From positions 1 through 64,000 of the forward strand of contig NZ_DF977001.1 in NCBI RefSeq assembly GCF_001485475.2: DNA of 64,000 bases. Reading direction: 5' to 3'. Under the pieces are notes generated by a model. That model was not told the DNA's origin. It saw nothing but the letters and a program-made list of their open reading frames with translations, and ran no database searches. The position numbers and the translations under genes are program-made. Origin of the DNA: Tepidanaerobacter syntrophicus. Lineage in GTDB: Bacteria; Bacillota; Thermosediminibacteria; Thermosediminibacterales; Tepidanaerobacteraceae. Positions 19,301 through 26,901 of this stretch are shown here, piece by piece; position 1 is the first letter of the stretch, and every line of letters starts with the position of its first letter.

Positions 19301-19902
19301 TCTACAAGGTCATGAGCTATCCCGTATAAACCTGATAAAGGATCATATAGATTATATCCGTATATTGTTTCAAGTAATGGTCTTACCAGCAAAGTACCTG
19401 TGGTATTTTCAAAATAGTGTCTTTTAAATTTTGCAAAAACCGCATCATAGCCTTGGGTAATAGGATATATAAGTTGTTCTATCCAAGAGTGGGAAAATCC
19501 CTCTCCATTTTCACTTACCATATCTGCCTTTAGAATTATGGCATCGGCTTCAAGCTGTTTTGCTATCTCTAAAATGGTCATTATGCTAAAGCCTCTGCCG
19601 TTTATACCCGGATCTAATATAAAGGATATATTTGGCGTTTTTAATTTTGTGCTTCTTATAATTTCTAAGGCATCGCTTCCTGCAGGATCCCCGATGCAAA
19701 CTATTAGTTTTTTTAGGTTTGGAAACGCTTCAAGTCCCTCGTCTACTGTTTTTAAGATAGATTCAATTGTATCTTTTTCATTATAAAATGGAATCCCTAC
19801 AACTAAATCTGCATAACTCATATCTTGCATAGCATTTAGAATTTCGTCTACCTTTTTACGGAATTCATCTCCTTTTTCAACTACATTTTCATTTACGCTC
19901 AA
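16327..19902 (-). CDS. GT-A glycosyltransferase + GH130 phosphorylase-like fusion protein
   Basis: A 1191-residue protein with two recognisable ends. Residues ~30-330 are a GT-A domain (VVGIPFYNEKDTIESIL at ~34-50, a KADM in the DxD position, TGTLLVRPLLETIYG, DPLSGLYG) resembling GT81 glucosyl-3-phosphoglycerate synthases. Residues ~870-1185 are a five-bladed GH130 domain: YEGNPILRP opening, catalytic-type GCEDPR near ~952, and an IGAGAQPIKTKYGWLLIYHG segment. GH130 enzymes phosphorolyse or hydrolyse beta-mannosides. The ~500-residue helical middle (with a GHHGKD motif near ~719) is unassigned. The start is TTG 19902 with GAGG 8 nt upstream. No TM or signal peptide. Convergent with a GT4/barrel operon, so probably in the same glycan pathway. 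Confidence 0.8.
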   Translation of the reverse strand: MSVNENVVEKGDEFRKKVDEILNAMQDMSYADLVVGIPFYNEKDTIESILKTVDEGLEAFPNLKKLIVCIGDPAGSDALEIIRSTKLKTPNISFILDPGINGRGFSIMTILEIAKQLEADAIILKADMVSENGEGFSHSWIEQLIYPITQGYDAVFAKFKRHYFENTTGTLLVRPLLETIYGYNLYDPLSGLYGIAHDLVEDYCMEASHWLSYIGGYGIDPWLVTRAVVWDKKICEVDLGATLSPSSMQKILFLFKEITRSFWECIIADQDYWLNHNDILKFPDKLLRFTANEDVPKKAYYKFTDFVSIFKSDYEKYGLIYKKLLPKELASSAEEVYNLSYESFILDEELWATFTYRFLEAYCFSEEISKEDILSAFMVAYEGAVAGYIKQINNFKRRFDNANPEDIENLAYKKIIDFETSQTKAFLKLKSSFTKNWVSKSEEKAPPIVPLDYLEFIPGVPIVLPKQLTSLNGQVVWTNGIFNEIKKKYTAAFYDFIYNKLHIPRDADSKEIVAGISELVAQLEKTANLLFAGDLHTLKGTKESVDKMFEMMPCGKVMAVKEEILEKLLCEFIPSNLLVAMGYTSIGELLDAVTPRKAMALAFISEERAYVDRINLWLEDNLRPDNMEEVEIERIVVGKNKFPNIASMSNISALNKITGVIIISTLAKGMGGRYPKLLYFTHIIKSAIEAEHYAYIWRLYARERRNFGIKVINSIIGHHGKDIFSAHNIFENWHQKEFVARLKILGKKLEDMGMKTEAEAIYLMAEGYNLSFTLEDGTFIPCSAWSWASYSFKGGKGVPAPLSIHVERNWFNNELLVELCKYMGYSEEEIMEVVFQLMGEGKESYDIANILLKIKPFNDAVVVQDIENWPPAGSLVRYEGNPILRPIHDHPWESKYVLNAAALKIENKVFILYRAFGDDNISRIGMAVSDGCNILERLPEPIFFPQTPQEKKGCEDPRTVIMGDKIYMFYTAYDGVVAQIAAACIGITDFLKRDFSKWERLGLAFPNIWNKDAVIFPEKINDQYILYHRIEPSIWVSYSEELKFPWPKDGHKIIMGPRTGMMWDSMKIGAGAQPIKTKYGWLLIYHGVDDNLVYRLGAALVELDNPSRLLYRSPNPILSPQMHYEVGDKSTSWVPNVVFTCGAVPVSDREILEADDEILVYYGAADTYLCAAFGKIGDLIPYEIRQKTEKR

Positions 19903-20021
19903 ATTGGAAACCTCATTTCTTTTTAGTTATTAATAATATTATTTTAAGAATATCATAAAGTATAAAAAAGATGTATACTTAATATATTGCAAAATTACGA
20001 ATTAAATAGGGGGTAAAAATT

Positions 20022-21215
20022 TTGGGCATAGATTGGCTTTTGGAGGCCGATAAAATAAGTAAGGATATTGTAGCTATCAGAAGATATCTTCACATGAATC
20101 CGGAATTAGGATTTGAGGAGCATCTTACCAGCGAATTTGTAGAAAAAACACTTCATGATATAGGTATTAAAACAAAAAGGGTAGCAGGCACCGGCATTAT
20201 TGGCATTTTAACAGGAAAAGATTTAGGGAAAACGGTTGGGCTAAGAGCAGACATGGATGCCTTACCTTTAAATGATGGAAAGAACGTGGAGTATGCTTCA
20301 AAAGTAAAAGGAAAAATGCACGCCTGCGGTCATGACGCTCATACTGCCGGACTTTTGGGAGCGGCTATGCTTCTGGCAAAGCACCGGGAAAGCTTTATCG
20401 GACAGGTGAAATTCCTTTTTCAGCCTGCAGAAGAAACCACCGGCGGTGCACTGCCTATGATAAAAGAAGGAGCTATGGAAAATCCTAAAGTCAATGCAGT
20501 TTTTGGATTACACTGTAACGCGGGGCTTAATACAGGAAAAATTGGCGTGATTTACGGAAAGGCTTACGCCTCATCAGATATGTTTGATATAAAGATAAAG
20601 GGTAAAAGCTGCCATGGCGCAAGCCCCCAATTCGGAATCGATGCTATAGCAGTAGGAGCTCAGGTAATTAACTGCCTGCAGAGTATTGTAAGTCGCAGTA
20701 TAGATCCACTGGATTCTGCTGTTATAACAGTCGGAAAATTTAATGGCGGTTATCAAAGAAATATTATAGCAGATGCTGCAAATCTTTCAGGAATAATAAG
20801 GACATTAGAGCCTGAGACTCGCAAAAAAATCAGGAATAATTTTGCTAAAATGGTAAATAAGATCTGTGAGGCTTACGGGGCCCAGGCTGATATTAATATA
20901 GTAGAAAGCTATCCCGCCCTTGTAAATGATGACAAAATGGTGGATCTAGTCAGGGCCGCAGCCTCTAAGCTCATTGGAGAGCAAAATGTAGTTGTGGTTT
21001 CTAAACCGGGCATGGGGGTGGAAGACTTTGCGTATTTTCTAAAAGAAGCACCTGGGGCCTTTTTTCAGCTGGGAGTAAGAAACGAAGCAAAAGGAATAGT
21101 GCATCCTGCCCACAGCAACCTGTTCGATATTGATGAAGATGCGCTGCCTCTTGCTTCAGCAGTTTTGGCAAATATAGCTTTTGAATATTTAATGGGAAAT
21201 CTAAACAGAAGTTAG
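20022..21215 (+). CDS. M20-family amidohydrolase (N-acyl-amino acid/hippurate hydrolase type)
   Basis: A 397-residue metallohydrolase. The first metal ligands appear in ADMDALPL (~76-83) and HACGHDAHTAG (~102-112), the catalytic Glu in QPAEETTGG (~137-145), and further ligands in GLHCNAG (~163) and the C-terminal VHPAHSNLFDID. The central lid contains the usual CHGASP motif. Enzymes of this family remove acyl groups from amino acids or peptides. The start is TTG 20022, with AGGGGG upstream; no ATG is nearby. Its stop lies 5 bp from the stop of the convergent dehydrogenase gene. Confidence 0.88.
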   Translation: MGIDWLLEADKISKDIVAIRRYLHMNPELGFEEHLTSEFVEKTLHDIGIKTKRVAGTGIIGILTGKDLGKTVGLRADMDALPLNDGKNVEYASKVKGKMHACGHDAHTAGLLGAAMLLAKHRESFIGQVKFLFQPAEETTGGALPMIKEGAMENPKVNAVFGLHCNAGLNTGKIGVIYGKAYASSDMFDIKIKGKSCHGASPQFGIDAIAVGAQVINCLQSIVSRSIDPLDSAVITVGKFNGGYQRNIIADAANLSGIIRTLEPETRKKIRNNFAKMVNKICEAYGAQADINIVESYPALVNDDKMVDLVRAAASKLIGEQNVVVVSKPGMGVEDFAYFLKEAPGAFFQLGVRNEAKGIVHPAHSNLFDIDEDALPLASAVLANIAFEYLMGNLNRS

Positions 21216-21220
21216 CTCTG

Positions 21221-22099
21221 CTATATGTAATATTTAAAAAGTGCTTGTGTGCCGCTGTCCTCTTCTCCTTTTTCCGCTAATTCTTCATATAGAGAAAGCG
21301 CAAGTTTTAAGCCGGGGGTTTTAAGTCCCATTTCTTCTGCAGATTCTAAGGCAATTTTCATATCTTTGATAAAATGCTTTATGTAAAAACCAGGTCGAAA
21401 ATCTCCATCCAGCATTCTGGGTGCTAAATTGCTCAAAGACCAGCTGCCTGCAGCTCCTGATTCTATACTTTTTAAAACCAGTTTCGGATCAAGGCCTGCC
21501 TTTTTTGCATAAGCCATAGCTTCACAAACTCCTATCATATTAGAGGCAATTGCGATTTGATTACTCATTTTGGTATGCTGGCCTGCCCCGGCTTTTCCCT
21601 GCAGCACTATATTTTTACCCATTGCTTCAAAAATAGGCTTAACTTCTTCAAACGCCTCTCTATCTCCTCCAACCATGATAGAAAGGGTTGCCTCTCTTGC
21701 TCCCACATCCCCACCTGAAACCGGTGCATCTAAGGCATATAAACCCCGTGCTTTAGCCTCTTCATAAATTTCCATGGCAAGTTTCGGACTTGAAGTCGTC
21801 ATATCTATCAAATAAGAGCCTTTTTTCGCATTTTCTATTACTCGACCTTCTCCAAGATATAATTCTCTTACATCTTTGGGATATCCTACCATTGTTATTA
21901 TTACATCGGCTTCCTTTGCAATTTCTGCAGGACTGTCTTTCCATGCTGCGCCAAGTTCAATTAATTCTTGAGCTTTTGATTTTGTCCGGTTATATACTAA
22001 AAGCTCATACCCTGCTTTAATTAAATTTTTTGCCATGCTTTTCCCCATTACGCCTGTTCCTATAAAACCTATTATTGTATTTTCTTTGCTTATCGGCAT
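21221..22099 (-). CDS. Beta-hydroxyacid dehydrogenase (3-hydroxyisobutyrate / tartronate semialdehyde reductase family)
   Basis: A 292-residue NAD(P)-dependent enzyme. Rossmann motif GFIGTGVMGKSMAKNL at ~11-26, substrate-binding motif DAPVSGGDVGA at ~123-133, and catalytic lysine in GAGQHTKMSNQ at ~168-178. This family reduces tartronate semialdehyde, succinate semialdehyde or methylmalonate semialdehyde, or oxidises 3-hydroxyisobutyrate; the exact substrate is not readable. TAAGGAGG precedes ATG 22099. It is transcribed after the TIGR04076 gene with a 19-bp gap. Confidence 0.88.
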   Translation of the reverse strand: MPISKENTIIGFIGTGVMGKSMAKNLIKAGYELLVYNRTKSKAQELIELGAAWKDSPAEIAKEADVIITMVGYPKDVRELYLGEGRVIENAKKGSYLIDMTTSSPKLAMEIYEEAKARGLYALDAPVSGGDVGAREATLSIMVGGDREAFEEVKPIFEAMGKNIVLQGKAGAGQHTKMSNQIAIASNMIGVCEAMAYAKKAGLDPKLVLKSIESGAAGSWSLSNLAPRMLDGDFRPGFYIKHFIKDMKIALESAEEMGLKTPGLKLALSLYEELAEKGEEDSGTQALFKYYI

Positions 22100-22118
22100 A
22101 ATTACAGCCTCCTTATAA

Positions 22119-22442
22119 TTATTTTTTTGACTTATATTTTTCTGCAGGCATTACTTCATAAAGAACTGTGCCACCGGGTGTATAAGGCGGGCCCGGATCC
22201 ACACATTGCCACAGGCGGCCGTCAATTCCAAGTTTTTCAAAGTCAGTTCCCAGACGGCACGCAAAAACTACAGGCATGATATTTGTGAGGGCATAAGCGC
22301 AAATATTATCGGATTTTTCTTTAACAATATTTGCTCCGGAAAAATAAAGTACATCGCCAACTTTTATTCCTGCTGCACAATTTCCTCGAACTTCCCGTAC
22401 AACAGCAATCACGTCGCGAGAAATTTTAGCAACGCTTTCCAC
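22119..22442 (-). CDS. TIGR04076-family small protein
   Basis: About 107 residues. The conserved pattern of the family is visible: a G-C-x-A-G-I-K-V-G-D segment, an ICAYALTNIMPVVFACRLG helix, and a C-terminal WQCVDPGPPYTPGG. Its three cysteines could bind a metal. No function is established for the family. GTG 22442 has GGAG 9 nt upstream; GTG 22451 is the longer option but overlaps the ribosome site. It heads a two-gene unit with the hydroxyacid dehydrogenase. Confidence 0.65.
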   Translation of the reverse strand: MESVAKISRDVIAVVREVRGNCAAGIKVGDVLYFSGANIVKEKSDNICAYALTNIMPVVFACRLGTDFEKLGIDGRLWQCVDPGPPYTPGGTVLYEVMPAEKYKSKK

Positions 22443-22590
22443 CGCCTTCACTCTCCTTTACCAGCAAGTTTTCTTGAGCTATTAGATTTCAAATATATAA
22501 TATCATTGCTTTGGCTATCATATATTCAATTCTATAACTATGTTTAAAATTCCTTCATTGTATTTTATGAAAAAAATTTTTGAAACCCTA

Positions 22591-22619
22591 TTGACAAACT
22601 CTAAAAAATATGTTATATA
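22591..22619 (+). promoter_or_regulatory. Sigma-A promoter of hsp20
   Basis: TTGACA, 17-nt spacer, TATATA. The CIRCE operator starts 11 bp after the -10 hexamer. Confidence 0.85.
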
Positions 22620-22629
22620 AAAAATAGAA

Positions 22630-22656
22630 TTAGCACTCGGGAGTTGAGAGTGCTAA
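22630..22656 (+). promoter_or_regulatory. CIRCE operator (HrcA binding site)
   Basis: Perfect TTAGCACTC, 9-nt spacer, GAGTGCTAA inverted repeat covering the transcription start region of hsp20. This is the known HrcA repressor operator of class I heat-shock genes in Firmicutes; its use on an hsp20 gene is seen in a number of Clostridia. Confidence 0.95.
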
Positions 22657-22688
22657 CAAAAAAATTATAAGTAAAGGAGCTGATGTAT

Positions 22689-23138
22689 ATGGCAGGATTA
22701 GTTCCTTTCAACAGAAGAACACCTGATATTTTAAGTGATCCTTTTGATGATATAACCAATGTGTTAGATGACTTCTTTGCTGATGTGTGGCCCTTCAGAA
22801 GGAGCCTTGTAGCTGATACTTTCAAAATTGACGTTTTAGAAGACGATAAAAACTACTATATTAAAGCAGAACTTCCCGGTGTAAAGAAAGAGGAAGTCAA
22901 TGTAACAGTAGATGAAGGCAGAATCCAGATTTCAGTAAATAAAGAAGAAAACGTAGAAGAGGAAGGCAAGAACTATATCCACAGAGAGAGACGCCAAACC
23001 TCGATGCAGCGCAACATCTTCTTGGCAGATGCTAAAGATGAAGGCGTAGTTGCGAAACTGGAAAACGGTATTTTAACTGTAACCGTTCCTAAGAAAGAGC
23101 AAACAGGAAAAGCAGTGCCAATTGAGATCGAAGGTTAA
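22689..23138 (+). CDS. Hsp20/alpha-crystallin small heat-shock protein
   Basis: About 149 residues. The N-terminus AGLVPFNRRTPD is followed by an alpha-crystallin domain (FKIDVLEDDKNYYIKAELPG to KLENGILTVTVPKKE), ending with the ELENGVLTI-like strand and an IxI-type tail (AVPIEIEG). An ATP-independent holdase chaperone. ATG 22689 lies 9 nt after AAGGAG; ATG 22683 is only 3 nt away and less likely. Expression should be HrcA-repressed through CIRCE, and a terminator directly follows. Confidence 0.95.
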   Translation: MAGLVPFNRRTPDILSDPFDDITNVLDDFFADVWPFRRSLVADTFKIDVLEDDKNYYIKAELPGVKKEEVNVTVDEGRIQISVNKEENVEEEGKNYIHRERRQTSMQRNIFLADAKDEGVVAKLENGILTVTVPKKEQTGKAVPIEIEG

Positions 23139-23145
23139 TACTATA

Positions 23146-23174
23146 AAACCACCCGAAAAACGGGTGGTTTTTTT
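23146..23174. terminator. Bidirectional terminator, hsp20 / rplL
   Basis: AACCACCCG/CGGGTGGTT stem, A5 loop, T7 on the + strand; TTTTATAG follows on the minus strand. It ends hsp20 and may also stop leftward transcription from rplL. Confidence 0.88.
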
Positions 23175-23176
23175 CT

Positions 23177-23274
23177 GCCCTCGATAGAGGCAGTTACCGG
23201 CCAGCGCCTTAGGCGCTGACCTTCTTTATTTATATGTTATTGCTTTTAGTCATGTACCGCCAGCTAACTGGCGG
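23177..23274. repeat. Three successive hairpins between hsp20 and rplL
   Basis: TGCCTC-type stem at 23177-23193, GGCCAGCGCC/GGCGCTGACC at 23199-23221 (similar to 9551-9574) and CCGCCAG/CTGGCGG at 23257-23274. They occupy the position where rpoB would normally follow rplL. They may be leftward terminators or inserted palindromes. Confidence 0.6.
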
Positions 23275-23304
23275 AAGTGAAAGCACCGGCTTACGTAAAT
23301 AGCC

Positions 23305-23682
23305 TTATTTTATTTCTACTGTTGCTCCAACTTCGGCGAGCTTTTCTTTAATCTGCTCGGCTTCTTCTTTGCTAACCTTTTCCTTTACAGGCTTTGGTGC
23401 ATTGTCTACTAAGTCTTTTGCTTCTTTTAAGCCTAATCCTGTGATTTCTCTTACAACCTTTATAACTTTAATCTTCTGATCCCCTGCTGCAGATAAGATT
23501 ACATCAAATTCAGTCTGCTCTGCCTCAGCGGCTTCTGCGGCTCCGCCTGCGGCAGGAGCTGCTGCAGCTGCCACAGGAGCTACTGCTGTCACTCCAAATC
23601 TTTCCTGTAAATCCTTTACAAGTTCTGATAACTCTAGTACTGTCATATTTTCAATAGCAGAAATAATTTCTTCTTTTGTCAT
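23305..23682 (-). CDS. rplL: Ribosomal protein L7/L12
   Basis: 125 residues. N-terminal dimerisation helices ([20 protein letters not shown]), an Ala-rich hinge at ~36-52, and a C-terminal factor-binding domain with the conserved [20 protein letters not shown]. It forms the ribosome stalk with L10. GAGGAAAAATT precedes ATG 23682. It is the last gene of the rpl operon; rpoB does not follow. Confidence 0.97.
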   Translation of the reverse strand: MTKEEIISAIENMTVLELSELVKDLQERFGVTAVAPVAAAAAPAAGGAAEAAEAEQTEFDVILSAAGDQKIKVIKVVREITGLGLKEAKDLVDNAPKPVKEKVSKEEAEQIKEKLAEVGATVEIK

Positions 23683-23738
23683 TAATTTTTCCTCCTCAAT
23701 TTTACTTAAAATTAGTTTTTATATTTTGATGTGAACCT

Positions 23739-24257
23739 TTAAGAAGCTTTCTTTTCCTCAATAGCTTGCAATGTATAAACCAAATTGCGAAGCGTTCCCT
23801 GTAATACTCCCACAATACCATATAGCGGCGACTGAATTGCGCCGACTGCATTTGCAAGAAGTTGTTCTTTCGGGGGTAGTTTAGCAAGTTCATCAATCAT
23901 TTCCCTGCTAGCAACTTTGCCTTCCACTACACCGGCTTTAATTTCTAATTCCTTATGGGTTTTTGCAAACTCTGTTAGCAGCTTTGCAGGCGCTACCGGA
24001 TCTTCATAACTGAAAGCTACGGCAGTAGGGCCTTCAAGAAAATCATCCAAGCTATAGTCAAAATCTTCAAGAGCGATATGCATTAGCGTATTTTTTGCAA
24101 CTTTATACTCTATGCCCTGCTCCCGAAGCTTACGGCGAAGTTCGGTTATGGCCGCTACATTTAAGCCACGATAATCCGTAAGAATAACAGCTTTTGAACG
24201 ACTAAATTTATCCTTTAATTCTTCTACAGCTTTTATCTTCGATTCTTTTACTGGCAC
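23739..24257 (-). CDS. rplJ: Ribosomal protein L10
   Basis: 172 residues. N-terminal PVKESKIKAVEELKDKFSRS and the conserved VILTDYRGLNVAAITELRRK identify L10, the stalk base that binds 23S rRNA and L7/L12 dimers. The start is GTG 24257, with GGGAGGTG 5 nt upstream and the family-typical length; a longer frame reaching 24341 would begin inside the leader hairpin. Controlled by the L10 leader upstream. Confidence 0.95.
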   Translation of the reverse strand: MPVKESKIKAVEELKDKFSRSKAVILTDYRGLNVAAITELRRKLREQGIEYKVAKNTLMHIALEDFDYSLDDFLEGPTAVAFSYEDPVAPAKLLTEFAKTHKELEIKAGVVEGKVASREMIDELAKLPPKEQLLANAVGAIQSPLYGIVGVLQGTLRNLVYTLQAIEEKKAS

Positions 24258-24306
24258 TGTTTCACCTCCCAACATTTTTACTGCTTTTGCTTTTAACAAA
24301 TTAAAT

Positions 24307-24336
24307 AAAGCCTTTCTGCAGAAACAGAAAGGCTTT
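24307..24336 (-). terminator. Attenuator-like hairpin in the rplJ leader
   Basis: Perfect 12-bp stem AAAGCCTTTCTG/CAGAAAGGCTTT on the minus strand, followed by ATTTAATTTGTT. It lies between the L10-binding leader and rplJ and is likely the attenuator of rplJL expression. Confidence 0.65.
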
Positions 24337-24389
24337 AGCATTTAAACAAATTCATGATTTTGTATGGAACAAAACCATTTTGCTTTAAT

Positions 24390-24440
24390 TGCCTCGGTAG
24401 GAAATTAAGCTTTTATAAGCACCTACTGTCTGCAGCATTT
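24390..24440 (-). ncRNA. Ribosomal protein L10 leader
   Basis: On the minus strand the leader carries the family hallmarks GACAGTAGGTGC and TTAATTTCCTACCGAGGC, which form the kink-turn-containing structure bound by L10(L12)4. It lies between rplA and rplJ as expected and mediates autogenous control. Confidence 0.9.
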
Positions 24441-24464
24441 ATTATTTTTATATTCAATTTAGAT

Positions 24465-25160
24465 TTAAGCCGCTACTTTTTGAGGATTTATTTTTATCCC
24501 GGGTCCCATGGTGCTGGATACAACTATACTTTTGATGTACTGGCCTTTAGCTGAAGCCGGTTTTGCTTTAATTATAGCATCCATTAGAGCATTAAAGTTG
24601 TCTATCAGTTTATCAACCCCAAAAGATTTTTTGCCGATCGGGGCATGTACAATCCCGGTTTTGTCAACTCTAAATTCTATTTTTCCGGCTTTAACCTCTT
24701 TTACGGCTTTTCCTACATCAAAAGTTACTGTACCTGCTTTCGGGTTGGGCATAAGGCCTCTGGGGCCTAAAATCCTTCCTAACTTTCCTACGCTGCCCAT
24801 CATATCAGGTGTTGCAATCGCAACATCGAAATCAAGAAATCCGTTTTCAACTTTTGCAACCAAATCTTCTGCGCCTACATAATCGGCTCCTGCCTCTTCG
24901 GCTTCCTTAATTTTGTCTCCCTTGGCAAATACTAAAACTCTAACGCTTTTGCCGGTTCCATGTGGAAGTGTGACCGTACCTCTCACCTGCTGATCGGCAT
25001 GTCTCGGGTCAACGCCAAGACGGATAGCGACTTCTATAGTTTCATCAAAATTTGCTACTGCTGTCTTTTCTAATAACTCAAATGCTTCTCTTACATCATA
25101 CACTTTTGTTCTATCCACTAATTTTAATGCTTCTAGATATTTTTTGCCATGTTTAGCCAT
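24465..25160 (-). CDS. rplA: Ribosomal protein L1
   Basis: 231 residues. [20 protein letters not shown] at the start, the conserved [18 protein letters not shown] near residue 130, and the C-terminal [20 protein letters not shown] identify L1 of the L1 stalk. GGAGGTACGCTAA precedes ATG 25160. It is 50 bp after rplK. Confidence 0.97.
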   Translation of the reverse strand: MAKHGKKYLEALKLVDRTKVYDVREAFELLEKTAVANFDETIEVAIRLGVDPRHADQQVRGTVTLPHGTGKSVRVLVFAKGDKIKEAEEAGADYVGAEDLVAKVENGFLDFDVAIATPDMMGSVGKLGRILGPRGLMPNPKAGTVTFDVGKAVKEVKAGKIEFRVDKTGIVHAPIGKKSFGVDKLIDNFNALMDAIIKAKPASAKGQYIKSIVVSSTMGPGIKINPQKVAA

Positions 25161-25210
25161 TTAGCGTACCTCCTTGTGGTAATATCGGAAAAATCCTCCC
25201 ACTAGAAAAT

Positions 25211-25633
25211 TTATTCGACTGTAATGCCCATACTGCGGGCAGTTCCCTCTACCATCCTCATTGCAGCTTCGATGCTGTTAGCGTTAAGATCGACCATTTT
25301 TAACTGGGCTATTTCTTGAACATCTTTCTTGCTGACTTTTCCTACTTTGACTCGATTGGGCTCTCCAGAGCCTTTTTCCACTCCTGCAGCCTTTTTAAGC
25401 AGCACAGAGGCCGGGGGAGTCTTTAAAACAAAAGTAAATGATCTGTCCTGATATACTGAAAGTTCCACAGGTATAATCAAACCGGCTTGGTTTGCTGTTT
25501 TTTCGTTAAATTCTTTACAGAAATTCATTATATTTATACCGGTAGGACCAAGTGCCGGGCCTACTGGTGGGGCTGGCGTTGCTTTACCTGCAGGAATCTG
25601 AAGTTTAACTACGGATACTACTTTTTTTGCCAT
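25211..25633 (-). CDS. rplK: Ribosomal protein L11
   Basis: 140 residues with the hallmark [20 protein letters not shown] near the N-terminus and the rRNA-binding C-terminal domain ([30 protein letters not shown] end). It forms the GTPase-associated centre. ATG 25633 has GGAGG 7 nt upstream; the GTG two codons earlier overlaps the ribosome site. Confidence 0.97.
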   Translation of the reverse strand: MAKKVVSVVKLQIPAGKATPAPPVGPALGPTGINIMNFCKEFNEKTANQAGLIIPVELSVYQDRSFTFVLKTPPASVLLKKAAGVEKGSGEPNRVKVGKVSKKDVQEIAQLKMVDLNANSIEAAMRMVEGTARSMGITVE

Positions 25634-25658
25634 TGGCACACCTCCTCTAACACAACTG

Positions 25659-26183
25659 TTATAGTTTTTCTATTTGATCAAAACCTAATTCTATAGGTGT
25701 TTCTCTGCCAAACATAGATATGAGCACTTTTACTTTTTGCTTTTCGGGATTTATCTCTATAACGTTTCCAACAAAGTTCTCAAATGGCCCGGACGAGACC
25801 TTAACGCTCTGATTTATGGCAATATCAATTTTATGCTTCGGCTCTTCAATACCCATTTGCTTTAGAATCTGTTTAACTTCAGACTCGTTAAGGGGAATAG
25901 GTTTGCTTCCTGCTCCTACAAATCCCGTAACTCCCGGTGTGTTGCGGACGACATACCAGGAATCATCTGTTACAATCATTTCGACCAGGACATATCCTGG
26001 AAAAATTTTGCGCTGTGTAGTTTTTCGCTTTCCGTTTTTAATTTCTATTTCGTCCTCCATAGGAACAAGAATCCGAAAAATCTTATCCTGCATACCCATG
26101 GATTCAACACGCTTTTCCAGGTTAGTTTTTACTTTATTTTCGTAACCTGAATAAGTATGAATAACGTACCAATTTTTTGACAT
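25659..26183 (-). CDS. nusG: Transcription elongation/antitermination factor NusG
   Basis: 174 residues: NGN domain ([20 protein letters not shown], then FPGYVLVEM) and C-terminal KOW domain ([18 protein letters not shown]). It binds RNA polymerase and couples it with Rho or the ribosome. ATG 26183 is the only reasonable start, but AAGGAGG lies about 19 nt upstream; a GGGC/GCCC mini-hairpin sits between and may shorten the effective gap. Confidence 0.96.
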   Translation of the reverse strand: MSKNWYVIHTYSGYENKVKTNLEKRVESMGMQDKIFRILVPMEDEIEIKNGKRKTTQRKIFPGYVLVEMIVTDDSWYVVRNTPGVTGFVGAGSKPIPLNESEVKQILKQMGIEEPKHKIDIAINQSVKVSSGPFENFVGNVIEINPEKQKVKVLISMFGRETPIELGFDQIEKL

Positions 26184-26212
26184 GCTGCCGGGCTGTGCCC
26201 AACCTCCTTCAA

Positions 26213-26419
26213 TTATCGGAGAATAAGTGATAATAATCTATAAAATATATTGTCTGATATCCACAAAAAACCGCTTACGATAACAACAGATATCATAACC
26301 ACAAGAGTATATGTGGTAAGTTCATTTTTGGTGGGCCATGTTACTTTTTTAAGTTCGGACCTTACTTCTCTAAAAAACTTTCCGGTCCGCTTTATAATTC
26401 CCTCCTTAGCCGCTGCCAT
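26213..26419 (-). CDS. secE: Preprotein translocase subunit SecE
   Basis: 68 residues with the SecE signature: amphipathic FFREVRSELKKVTWPTKNEL followed by one TM helix (TLVVMISVVIVSGFLWI). It clamps SecY in the Sec translocon. TAGGAGG precedes ATG 26419. It lies between rpmG and nusG as usual. Confidence 0.96.
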   Translation of the reverse strand: MAAAKEGIIKRTGKFFREVRSELKKVTWPTKNELTTYTLVVMISVVIVSGFLWISDNIFYRLLSLILR

Positions 26420-26439
26420 AAGACAATCCTCCTAGTCAA

Positions 26440-26589
26440 TCATTTAGTTTCCCTGTGCAGTGTATGTTTTCCGCAGCGTCTGCAGTATTTAGTCATTTCC
26501 AATCTATCGGGATCATTCTTTTTATTTTTTTGAGTAAAATAATTTCTTTCCTTGCATTCTGTACATGCTAAAACTATGTTGGTCCTCAA
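26440..26589 (-). CDS. rpmG: Ribosomal protein L33
   Basis: A 49-residue protein starting at TTG 26589 (AGGAGG 10 nt upstream). It reads [18 protein letters not shown], then [17 protein letters not shown], giving the CxxC...CxxC zinc-binding (C+) form of L33. The first gene of the rpmG-secE-nusG-rplKAJL operon. Confidence 0.95.
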   Translation of the reverse strand: MRTNIVLACTECKERNYFTQKNKKNDPDRLEMTKYCRRCGKHTLHRETK

Positions 26590-26683
26590 TGAGTGCGCAC
26601 CTCCTACTCATGTTCGTATATATAGTTTATTCCCAGTCTTTATCTAGTGTGTAAGGATTTTTCGCTTTTTAGTCACTTAAATA

Positions 26684-26712
26684 AATTTATCATAATTGGC
26701 GTATGTTGTCAA
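26684..26712 (-). promoter_or_regulatory. Sigma-A promoter of the rpmG-secE-nusG-rpl operon
   Basis: Minus strand: TTGACA, 17-nt spacer, TAAATT, about 95 bp before rpmG. The -35 is perfect and the -10 matches at four positions. Confidence 0.65.
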
Positions 26713-26760
26713 TAAATTAGATTTTATTTAAAAGATGGATCAAAGATGAGCATATAAATC

Positions 26761-26784
26761 ATTATCATATGATAATCATTGTCG
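26761..26784 (+). promoter_or_regulatory. Fur-family-type palindromic operator
   Basis: ATTATCATATGATAAT is a perfect 16-bp palindrome. The right half extends to TGATAATCATTGTC, close to the Fur/Zur/PerR 7-1-7 pattern (TGATAAT-N-ATTATCA). It lies just upstream of the -35 of the CDF promoter. The regulator is not identified. Confidence 0.6.
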
Positions 26785-26787
26785 CAC

Positions 26788-26816
26788 TTGACTTTCGGGG
26801 TTTTTGATGTTATATT
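26788..26816 (+). promoter_or_regulatory. Sigma-A promoter of the CDF transporter gene
   Basis: TTGACT, 17-nt spacer, TATATT, preceded by a Fur-type palindrome and followed by a ~200-nt leader. Confidence 0.75.
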
Positions 26817-26874
26817 TTCATTATAATGAGAACAGGCTTTTGCCGGGCGCACGGACGCAGCAATTAGAATTTTT

Positions 26875-26901
26875 GCAGGACTCATTCCTGCAAGTTTTTT
26901 T
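26875..26901 (+). terminator. Terminator-like hairpin in the CDF leader
   Basis: GCAGGA/TCCTGC stem with a 5-base loop followed by AAGTTTTTTTT. Located between promoter and gene, it could be an attenuator or riboswitch expression platform. No known riboswitch class was recognised upstream of it. Confidence 0.55.

Noticed and set aside
24258-24341. N-terminal extension of L10
   Set aside because: The extra residues are translated from the leader hairpin; GTG 24257 has the proper ribosome site and gives the normal L10 length.
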